DNA from: Tritrichomonas musculus
Lineage: Eukaryota > Parabasalia > Tritrichomonadida > Tritrichomonadidae
Direction of reading: 5' to 3'
Length of the DNA: 64,000 nt
Assembly (NCBI GenBank): GCA_039105265.1
Contig: JAPFFF010000015.1
Location: 3,162,001 to 3,226,000, forward strand
Shown: piece after piece, positions 53,934 through 64,000 of the stretch
Layout: each line of letters opens with the position of its first letter
How positions within the stretch are numbered: the stretch's first letter is position 1
Notes under the pieces: model-generated
What the model saw: only the letters and a program-made list of their open reading frames with translations
The model's database searches: none
What the model was told of the DNA's origin: nothing
Program-made: the position numbers and the translations under genes

Positions 53934-54797
53934 ATGCATCATAAAAATAAGAGATTTCCTTTTACAGAAAGAGAAAACTTTATCATTAGAGAATCTGTGA
54001 ATCGTTTAGGTGAAGATTGGGACACGATTGCAAGAAAACTTCCTGGAAGAACTCCAAAACAAATTCATGATAGGTATATCAATTATCTTCGTCAAGGACT
54101 TAAAGTTGGACCATGGACAAAGGAAGAAGATGAAATTCTTATTAGAATGTACAATGCAATTGGATCAAAATGGTCCAAAATGATGGTGAGACTACCTGGC
54201 CGTAGTGGAAACGATATTAAAAACAGATGGCATAAGCATCTAATGAAGTATACAATCGAAAATGATCAGAAGAAAGAAAAACCAAAAGAAAGTTTTTTGA
54301 ATAATAATTATCATACTTCGGATAATTATTTCATATCGAATAAAAATGATTCAGATATTTCTCAGAACAATGAATCAAAGGATATAATCGGAAAAAACAC
54401 ACCAAAAAATCTTTCTGATGAAACTTTTCATCAATCTATTGATAGTGAAGATGAAAATAAATTTTTTCTTGATGGAAAAAATGTAAATTTTCAACAACAG
54501 ATTCAATTTGATTTACAAAATTTTGATTTTGTAAAAAGTTGTGAAGAAAATGTTATGAAAAACAATCATATGCAGCATGCATGTCAAAGAGATAACATGA
54601 ATTCGAATCAAAATCAATGTGAAATAAAGTTGATTAATAAAATTGATATAAATGGAAATTCACTAAAGATGAATAACAATGTTTTGAAATCAAACATAAT
54701 GACAAACTTAGGCTCATCTATTTTTAATCTTGATTATGAAGTTCAAGAATATTTGGAAGGATTCAATTTTCAAAAAATAGATTTTCCTTGGATATAG
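53934..54797 (+). CDS. R2R3-type Myb DNA-binding protein
   Basis: 287 residues from the ATG at 53934. The Myb repeats are at the very N-terminus (about 5-105): FTERENFIIRESVNRLGEDW, DTIARKLPGRTPKQIHDRYI, then PWTKEEDEILIRMYNAIGSK, WSKMMVRLPGRSGNDIKNRW. The GRTPKQ and SGNDIKNRW recognition helices and tryptophan spacing are intact. The remaining 180 residues are Asn/Ser/Asp-rich and unstructured, ending in an acidic-hydrophobic YLEGFNFQKIDFPWI patch that may be an activation motif. It is a nuclear transcription regulator. It differs from the 34567 Myb in having no N-terminal extension, so the two are not a recent duplicate pair. Confidence 0.9.
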   Translation: MHHKNKRFPFTERENFIIRESVNRLGEDWDTIARKLPGRTPKQIHDRYINYLRQGLKVGPWTKEEDEILIRMYNAIGSKWSKMMVRLPGRSGNDIKNRWHKHLMKYTIENDQKKEKPKESFLNNNYHTSDNYFISNKNDSDISQNNESKDIIGKNTPKNLSDETFHQSIDSEDENKFFLDGKNVNFQQQIQFDLQNFDFVKSCEENVMKNNHMQHACQRDNMNSNQNQCEIKLINKIDINGNSLKMNNNVLKSNIMTNLGSSIFNLDYEVQEYLEGFNFQKIDFPWI

Positions 54798-57700
54798 AGT
54801 TTTTTTCAGATGCATCTGAACATAAATTGAACTATCAATTGATGCTTTGCATCAATTTGATTGATTTTGTTAAATAAATTAATATATTGAAATAACATAA
54901 TATATTTTACTTAGAAAAACTGTCTTTGGCTGGAAAAACATTACATATAATACTATAACCAATTGTTCTAAAATAATAATACAAAAAAAATCCAGAATCA
55001 ATATAATTTTTTGATATTAATAAAAGAAAACTTATTTCTTTCCCATACTTTATACCAAAATGAAAAAGTAGAATATTTTGAAAATTTCATTTTATTTTTT
55101 TTCTTTGGCCAAAAGATTTCGGAAATTTAGTATATTTTGATTTCGGCTCACAAAAGAAAAATTAATTCTATATGTTTTGAAAAATTCTGATGAAAATGGC
55201 TACAAATTGATTTTTTTTTTTTCAATCGGTTTAGAATTTTTTACCTTCCTTCAGAATTTCCTTCATTTTTTTTTTTTTTTTGGAACCATTCATATTGAAT
55301 TTTTTTCTCTAGCAGTTTTTGATTCAATATCTTTATTTAGTTTATTTGGAACCTCATTTTCAAATCTACATTTTCTTTTAGAACATCTAAAAAGGTTTAT
55401 AAATACAAAAAATCTACATTTATAATGATATTTTCAATTTTTTTACATTTATCAAATACAAATTAAAAGTTAGAGCATTCATTGGTTGGTATTCATGAAT
55501 AATATGTTTCAATTACGAAAACTTTTTATCTAACCTAAAAATATATTTTTCAAAAATCAATTGTTTTTTTAAATGATTTTTATATTACTTTGGTTTTGAT
55601 TTTTAAATAATTACAGATATGTAGTAAAAGGTAATATAATCCTATGAACATTTTTATTTAATTATAATTAAATTTTGATTAAAAATTTATTTTTTCACCA
55701 AACTACTTTAATATTTCCAATATCGAATGTTATGACTTTATATGCATTTAAAATGCAAACTAAATTATTTTTTATTTCCAATTATTAATATTTATAAAGT
55801 ATTTTAAATTAATTTTTTAACCTCTTTGTCAAAGAGTCTTTGATTTTTCAATATTAAATGATTTTAATGATTTCACTAATGTTTCTAAAAATAATATAAT
55901 GAGTTAATACTTTTGATTTAATTATAAATATGTAGAAAATTTCATTTTTCTATTTTTTTAAATTAAATCCCTTAAACAAATATTCACAGAAATATTCTGA
56001 TGTATTTGAATATATTTTCAAATAAAATTTTATTTAAAAAGTAGAATTTCTACTGTAGAAATCTCATCCTCTGAATTTCATTCAATTTTTGATAATTATT
56101 TGAGGAGAACGATCAACAAATTCTTTGAATTTTTCAATAAATCTATTTTTTTGATATGTTTAAAAGGAGAACGAAGACGGTTTTTCTTGTACGTTAAAAA
56201 ATATATTAAAATGATTTTATATAATTAATTAATAGTCATTTTTTCGATATTTGTTAATATTAATATTTTTTAATCATATTTAAATGTATTTGCATTATTA
56301 TAAATACATTTATTGTTCAAATAATGGAAATTATATGTTATCAGTATCTGATTTTGATAAATAGGTATGTGAAATTAAGAAATCGTTTATATAAAAGATT
56401 AGTGATGGCATTATAACCCAATTGACCCTGCCAGAAAAGAAATTCAGCGTATGAATTTTTATTTATTTTATAAGAAAGAAAAAATAATCATTAAATGTTT
56501 TTTGAAAGATTTTGAATAAATTATTTATTTCTATTCAATTACTCTCAATTAAAATATTTATTTGAGATAATTTCTTTTTTTTTTAAGAATTTTATTTATT
56601 TTATTTATGGATAATTTATTCAATATAAACTTATTACAATGTCAATTATATTATTATAATATTTATTTATGTTTATATATAAAATATAAAATATAAATAT
56701 TTTATTTATATAATGATAAAAATAGTTCAATTTTACATTCTCAATCATCAATAAGAAATTTTAAATTAAATATCATCGTCCAAGAGTCAATTTTGAACAC
56801 AATTTCATATAAAATAAATCTTTCATATTCAATTATTAATTTTCATGAAATTCCATCAAACAATGTATTAAAGTAGGATTTTTCTTATAAAACATTTGTA
56901 TTTCTTTATCATTAAATCTGTATTTATATTAATTTATCAAAATGAAGCCTATTAATAAATAATTTTATTATAATTTTAATATTTATTAAAATAAGCAAGT
57001 TTTATTAATTATTACATAAGTAATAAGTAATATTTCACGCCTTTACTTTGCTATTTTAGCCTTTTTCCTCAATCTAATATATCTTATATTTTGGCTTCAA
57101 ATTTGAAATATATCATATAAAAATCCAATATTTAATCAATTTAACAGGCTGGGTAAGCTCTTTTAATTTTTTTTTAGATTTGAAAAAAATATTTATAAAA
57201 AATATACTAAATAATTAAGCATAACATTTTAGTATGTCATTATATAAAAATATAATAGTAAAAAAAGTGATTTATGTCATTTTTGTTAAGATAAAATAAA
57301 AATGAAAGAGATTATTTTATATAGTTTTAATTCAATTTTTTAAAAAAATAAAATGTTATTATCTTATTATATTTTTATAAACTCTATATAATATCACATG
57401 ATATAGTTTGTATACAATATAAAATAAATTGATAAAATCATAAACTATGAAAAATAATTATACAGCTGGCACAGATTCTTTGTAACAATTTTGATATCTA
57501 AATGTTACAAGAAATTGAATTAAAAATCTATCTTAACAATTCAATTTATTAACTTTTTCATAACTTTTATTGTTATTTTGTGAATATCTTTGTTTCCCTA
57601 CGATATTTCTTTTTGGTTTCTTATTAAGAATTATTCAATATATAATATTATATTTATATTTATATAAAATAACTCGAAAAAAATCTTTGTCATAACCGTC

Positions 57701-60700
57701 TCTCCGTTCTCCTTTTATGTTAAAACCCCCAACAAAACCGTTTACAATTTTTCCCCTTGTTAAAAAAGTTAATTATATTTAAAGATAGCATTTGTTTGAA
57801 AGTTTATTTTTTATGGATAAGTATAAAAAACAGAGCAATAATTCTTTTTGATAGATTATTTATTATTTATTTTCAAGGTAAAAAACAAATATACTGATTA
57901 TATAATGTCAAAATTAGATTTTAAAAATGCTCTGACCGAAGTTCATTAAAGTTAATAAAGATTACATGCTGATATTTTTTATATTTGACTAATTTCAACA
58001 TTCAGAATTTCATGATCATCAATAATAATAATTTTGCATTCATTCAACATTCACTTATTTATCTTCATAAATATGATTCTTCTACTTATATATAATAATA
58101 ATATTCCAAAATAAATATGCAAATTATAGAAATTGAGAAATTGATATTAAAAATTTCCCAATATATGAATAAATTACGAATTTATATGACAATTATGTTT
58201 TATATTCAAATAATTAATTGTTTTTTAGAATATTTAAAGATATCAAAAAAATATTAGTAAAGATAAATGAACTATCAAAAAAAACGTATATTTTATTTCG
58301 TTTTCAATGCTTCACTTCATGCTATTTATGAAATGTGACTTAAAAAATATTCGTTTCTATAAAAATACATAAATATTTGATGCAAAGTAACCAATTTGGG
58401 CTACTTATATTCAACTTTATAATCAAAAACTAGTTGTAAATGATTTGCATAAGGTTATTATTCAAGATGTTCTTATTAAATTACATTTTTACAATATTAT
58501 TTTAATAATAAAGCAACATATTTGCCAAAATAATATTACAATAGCGTATAATGATAACATAAATAAGTTAAATATATGTATTCATTTTTTGGCTAAATTT
58601 TTATTTCTTTTTCTCAGATTCAAAAATGATAGATATTTTAATGCTATATATTTCTCTAATAAAATGATTTTCTTATTCATTGATTTATGTTTTAAAGTGA
58701 TCAATATTTTTATTCGTTTTAATTAATGAAATAATGGGTTATATTTTTTTTTTAATGAACTTTTTCCTCATTTAAAAGGTTAACAAAAAAATAATTAACC
58801 ATTTTATTATTTAAGATATGCTAAACATTAATATGTTAACCAGAAATGATTTTATTTTTAAATAAAATAAATCTCTGTATTATTCTCAAATATTTGAGCA
58901 ATCGGGTATGGGTAACGTGTTTTTTGATACAACAGCTCAGAATATTTGAGTCATCGGGTATGAGTAACGTGTATTATTGAAATAAACCAAAAAATATTAA
59001 TATTGGTAAATATACGAAATTTAATTATATTAAAATCATTAAAATAGAATTATAAAATAAAAATAAAAATAATAAATTAGAATATATACTAATTATTGAG
59101 TAAACACTAATAATTTGATGATATTCATTTTATTCTTTTAACATATTGCTATTTTATCTATTAAACCTTGTTTAATATCATATTTAAAATATATGTATTG
59201 AAAATAAAATGGATTTACTTAATTTTTATTTTTTTTATATTAATTTCGACAAAATTAATCAAGAAATCGTATATAACGATTGTATGAATCATATATATAA
59301 CCTCAATTTTAATATAAATGTTCACTTACATTTCCATTTTTCCACAGATTTAAAAATGTTGGGGGTTTTTTTATGTTTATTTTTTGTTTTTTGAAAATTA
59401 AAAAATAGTTTTATATTGAAAAATATATCAGAAAATAATATAAAATAGTTTTTAAATATATTAAATATCATGTTAAAAGACCAATTAATTAAATAAAAGA
59501 TATATATAATGGCATAAGTTAGGCATGTAAATTCTAAAGAAAAAAGCATTTTCGCAAACTTTTTATCTTTTCATTTTCGCAGATTTCAATTTGAAATTTT
59601 CATTTTTACGATTTTATTTAGTGTTGTCATTGTGACAGACAAAATGAGTATTACACTTAGATTTTCCATAGCAATAACTTATTGAAAAAATATCTGATAT
59701 TAATTTTATTTATATATATATATATATGATTGTTTTGCATTTTCCTTCAATGATTTTTATAGAATGTGCCATTAAATAGACACGCTATGATATAATTTTG
59801 ACATATTTTTTATATTAATGAAAAAAATTATTTGTTTAAAATGAATATTATAACTTTACTAAGATAAAAAGCTTGATTTGAGTTTTTTGATTAATATTTT
59901 AGCATTTATCGCTCTATTTGTAATGAAATCGTGGCTTTGATTGTTTAAAAAGATGAATTTTAAATTCTAAAATTGAACAAATATGCATTGAAATATTTCA
60001 ACCATTTAAATAAAGAATAACTTTTTAATTACTTTATTTTTCTAGAAATTTCCTGGAAAAATAAATATTTACCAGTATTATATAATATATTATAAAATAA
60101 TATTTATTATTTTTAAAGTTTTTATTGAGTTTTTATTGAGAAATGAAATAAGCATTATGGGGATAATAATTCGTTATCCTTGTGATCTGAATAAGATTCA
60201 CAAAGCAGAAGCTTGAAAATATAAATTTCAATATAGTTAATGATATCAGATAAATGTATTAAAAAATTTATAAACATGTTTTATAGTAAAGATAGAAATA
60301 TACTATTAGTAATTATTCTATTGATATAAAAATTACTGCATTATATATGATCTGTAGGAAGTTATGACGCTAATACTCTTTATGACCACCTTTTCATCCA
60401 CAGAAGTATCTATAAGGATTACAAAGTCCAAAAGCAAGAATATTTCATATGTAATGAAATTATGATTATACACCAGTTTTCATAAAAATATATTTTTTTA
60501 ATCAATAATTATTATTACTTTTTTTGAATTTTTATGAGAAAAACTCATTATAAGTACTTCATATAGCATTAAAAACAACAGAATATGTTTCATTTTTTTA
60601 TGTGCATCTCTGTAAAATTTGCAGCACTTTCAAATTTCCAAATTTATTTTACGTACGTTTATTGTTTAAATTAACATTAGAATATGCAAAACAGATTAGA

Positions 60701-63700
60701 AAAATACTTTAAACTAATTAAAATTTCTTATATCAAGATATTTTCAAAACATAGAAGCATTTCTCAAAGTTAGTCATTGATATATTATTATTATTTTCAT
60801 TACTATATTAAAATCTATCATTGTTTACATATAAATATAATCGTATAATGCATTTACATTTTATAAATACTACATATATCCAAAAATATCATTGGAAAAA
60901 TATGATGATGATTATCATTTCAATTTTCGATATTAAATATATCTGTATACGTGCTATATCGATTTAAAAAATATTAATATATTCTTTAAATATCATATAA
61001 TGCGTAAAATCGGATTAAAAACATGAGAAATTGGATAGATGTGATATGACTATTTTATCATTCAAAATAAGAAGAGTATACCCTTAAATTTTGAATTATT
61101 ATTGAATAATTGTGAAATAAAAAGATATCAAAAAATTAAATATAATTATCTTTATTTTTTTAATATCTTTAAAATACTTTTAAAAAATTTGAAATAAATA
61201 ATGAAAATATGATTTTAATGATATATATAAATCAATTTTATATTTTGAATTAAAGTTGTTTCTAAATATTATAATTTAATCAAAAAATCTATTTATGATA
61301 TAATTCAATGATTAAAGAAGAAAATGAATGTATTTATATGCAATTAAAAGATCATTCGGTGATGATTAGATTGTTTTTTAAAACGAAGTTAGTTGAAGGT
61401 TGAACTGAAGTTAGTTTAGGCTGGCTAATAAAATTTGTGTAAGCTCTGAGAATTTTCACAAATTTTGAATTATCTTATCAAATTTGAGAGTTAAACTTTT
61501 TTAGAGGAATCTTCTGAAATATTGAAACTTTTTCGGAGGATCTTTTTATTTTTTGAAAGAAGATCTAATTTATTCAAAATTTTAATAACAAATAATAATA
61601 AGCATTTGCTATTTTATTAAATTGTTATTATATTATTAAATAAAAATAAATACTTCTTTACGTTATAAGTCATTTCTACTACTCAACAAACTTCCTCAGA
61701 CAAAATCAGAAACGCCATTTTACACAGCATGTTTTATTAGCCATTAGCTAAATATCTCAGCATATAATTTTCTTTAATAAAAGATATTTTAACAAAATTA
61801 TATTTTTTAAGTATTGAGAATTTATAAATTGAAGGAAATTAAAACTCAGACCATATTTTGAATGCAAACGCGATGTAACGATCAAAAATTGAGATATAAA
61901 AAATTTTAACGATCAAGTAAAGTATTCAAATTATATTCAAATAGTGGTCTGACTTTTCGGTCCCAGTTTATAGGGTATCAAAAACACTCCATAAGTGTAT
62001 CTTGAATATGCAACCATTCTTCCCAGGAAAAAAAGGTAGCATAGCAATTATTTATTCACATTATGATTAAATTTATGAAATTATTTAAATAATCAATCAA
62101 TTGAGATAGAATATTAGGAAAATTAGAGAAATCATCTTATCTTGAATTTCAATAAAAATATGCATTAAAAAGTATATTAGTATAGAATATATCATTTTAG
62201 ACAATAAAAATCTTTTTAATTCAATTATTAAAAAAGTTGGAGCTAATATATTAGTGAAAAAATAGTGATTGAGCAAAATTCTCATTTATATTTATTTATA
62301 TTGTATTTTTAGATAATAATCTTTAAAATTACCCTGCATTCATCTTCCTGAAATAAGATCGGATTATTCATAATATAATAAAAAATTTGTAAATTTCAGG
62401 TTTATAAAGGTTCAAAATTGGTTTATAATGCTACTAGATAATTTTAACTTTATTTGAACAGTTAAATTTTTGAAACGATAATTTTTGCATTTGATAAGAT
62501 ATTTGATTAAAAAAAAAATTCAAAAAAAACTTTATTTGTACCCTTAATAATGATTAACCATGCTAGAAAAGATTTGATACTGCATTAAAAAGGCCGAATG
62601 GTGACTGATTTAAAAGTTGGGGAAAAATGGTCAAAATTTACATTTTTTTTATAAAATTTTAGGCAAAAAACCATTTTTCCCCAGGTTGAAATGTGATATA
62701 AAAAAAGTTGGGGAAAAATGGTAATTTCCCCTTTTTTAATACTTAAAATTTATTAATTTAAAAATGAATTTAATCAAAAAAAATGAAATTATATTTGTAT
62801 TTTAGAAAAAAATATCTTTATTACAATTAAATTATCAACATCTAAAGCATGAATTTAGGAATATCGTTAATCCCGCATTACCAATGAAATTATTATTCAA
62901 ATTTTTTTTTTAAAAAAGAATATATATATTATGTGAATAAAATAATTGATGAATTTTTTTGAATATATATATTATGTGTTTATATATATAAAAGGGGTCG
63001 ACTCTCTCAAATTTTTTTTATTTGAAAAATAATTATATCTTAATAATTAGATATTATTTTTAATTAATAAATTTTTATATCAATATAAAATAGAATTCGG
63101 ATTCATTTATTATATCTTAAAAATTAAAAAATTCATTATTTATTCAAAAAATCATTAAAAATAGTGTTTTTATTATGCTACTTGAGGTATTTTCTTAAAT
63201 GATTTACTATTTACATTATTTATATGTAGCTTTGAAATATAGTAATAACTGTTAATAAATTATTTTATTGATATTCAAGAAATTATTATTTTTTTCTAAA
63301 TAAAAATTTTGAATTTAAAATTGAATCAAATGTTAGTTTTTGAAAAAATTATTTTGATAATATCAGAATTTTGAAAATAAATTATTTTTATTAACAAATA
63401 CTTATTTTTTTGATAATATATTAGTAATATCCTCATATTAATGATAATGTATTTATTATATATATTATAAATCACATTTATATTATTATAAAATATATTT
63501 TTACATTTTAACTCAGTTTATTTGTATATCACAATTGAGAATTAATTATAATAACGTATTAATTCAATTTTATTTTTCATAAATAATATTATCTTAAATG
63601 ATATTCAATTAATTACTTTTTAATGAATTTAAAATATGTAAATAAAATTATGAAAAAAGAATATATGATATGAAGGTTATAAAATATTTATATATTTGGA

Positions 63701-64000
63701 TATTTACAAATTCCCAAAATCTCTTTGGATGGTGGGAATTAGATAAGAACTCAAAAATATTTTCCCCTTTCAAAAGTTAAACTTTTTCTGTTTTTATTTT
63801 TTTTAGTGAAATATCTCTATTTTGGCTAATAGAATCGGCTTCATATTTAAAATTGCATTATGTTATTGATAATGTTAATATTATTTATTATTAATTTTTT
63901 ATAATTTTAGAATATGATAACCGCCAAACGTCGAACCCTTTTATATATATATATTCTATATATTCTAAAATTATTACAATTTGTTTACAATTTTAAAAAT
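54798..64000. other. 9.2-kb extremely A+T-rich gene desert
   Basis: No frame here looks like protein; those that exceed 60 codons are Phe/Ile/Asn/Lys strings. Visible structure: the inverted pair at 56161/57717 (listed separately); a 52-bp-spaced direct repeat around ATCGGGTATGGGTAACGTGT at about 58892 and 58944; a weak inverted pair CAGACCATATTTTGAATG at 61846/61954; GGGGAAAAATGGT copies at 62619, 62671 (inverted) and 62709; and an inverted AAAAGGGGTCGAC / GTCGAACCCTTTT pair at about 62990 and 63937. Confidence 0.6.
56161..57717. mobile_element. Candidate 1.55-kb element with about 24-bp inverted ends
   Basis: The left end TAAAAGGAGAACGAAGACGG and the right end, reverse-complemented, TAAAAGGAGAACGGAGAGAC share the TAAAAGGAGAACG tip. 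A short repeat (TGTT or ATGTT) flanks both sides and could be a target duplication. The interior is A/T-rich without a gene. The ends are G+C-richer than anything near them, which supports a transposon, but the family is unknown. Confidence 0.5.

Noticed and set aside
1-64000. Retrovirus-like, Polinton/Maverick or other virus-like element
   Set aside because: No reverse transcriptase, retroviral-type integrase, protein-primed polymerase, capsid or packaging ATPase coding was seen; all mobile elements recognised are plain DNA transposons or their derivatives.
1-64000. Spliceosomal introns
   Set aside because: I looked for the trichomonad 3' motif ACTAACACACAG and saw none; the intact genes read through without interruption.
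54798-64000. Short proteins at 55177, 58445, 59209, 59322 and 62097
   Set aside because: Composition is that of random A/T-rich DNA (Phe, Ile, Leu, Asn, Lys), with no motif and no start context.

Overview
The window reads as nuclear DNA of a trichomonad (parabasalid) protist, probably Tritrichomonas-like. The signs are very high A+T, genes without visible introns, BspA-like leucine-rich-repeat genes built on the IEIPSSVT...IGxxAFxxCSSL unit, R2R3 Myb proteins, a P2 ribosomal stalk gene and a HECT ligase, all set among DNA transposons. The species assignment is an inference. I saw no bacterial operons, rRNA, intact tRNA, CRISPR or virus-like element.

Layout. Positions 1-7521 are an apparently intact Mutator-like (MULE) transposon. 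A 692-residue DDE/SWIM transposase on the minus strand sits between inverted ends, each made of about 310 bp of unique sequence plus a 135-bp tandem array (26 units on the left, 8 on the right). The left array has a clean 11-unit higher-order repeat. Positions 7.5-14.4 kb are gene-poor and hold three decayed BspA-like LRR copies, a tRNA-like scrap and a hAT-like repeat. Positions 14.4-20.9 kb hold three minus-strand genes: an LTA-synthase-like membrane phosphotransferase, a two-domain protein with a macrodomain-like C-terminus and a 6 x 37-residue linker repeat, and an unknown protein.

Positions 19-31.9 kb are a transposon graveyard. It contains a 381-bp Tc1/mariner-type MITE with TA target duplication, a 2.4-kb relative carrying coding-like scraps and a nested 819-bp element with an 8-bp duplication, a 1-kb MULE derivative with a 9-bp duplication, a 1.4-kb element with a 9-bp duplication, several foldbacks, and two broken gene ends (one a PI4-kinase C-terminus). 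From 32.7 to 54.8 kb lie a MazG-type pyrophosphohydrolase, two Myb proteins, a 1831-residue cysteine-rich type I membrane protein, a decayed LRR gene, ribosomal P2 facing a HECT E3 ligase, and a 1.3-kb MULE-like element (9-bp duplication) that carries a 23-bp minisatellite, again with a higher-order repeat. Positions 54.8-64 kb are an extremely A+T-rich gene desert with a few inverted repeats.

The strongest signal beyond ordinary annotation is that elements with MULE-type ends in this window repeatedly carry tandem arrays, two of them with higher-order structure. This suggests that these transposons act as nurseries for satellite DNA. Protein-coding genes are independent single transcription units, not an operon, so no joint pathway can be claimed.
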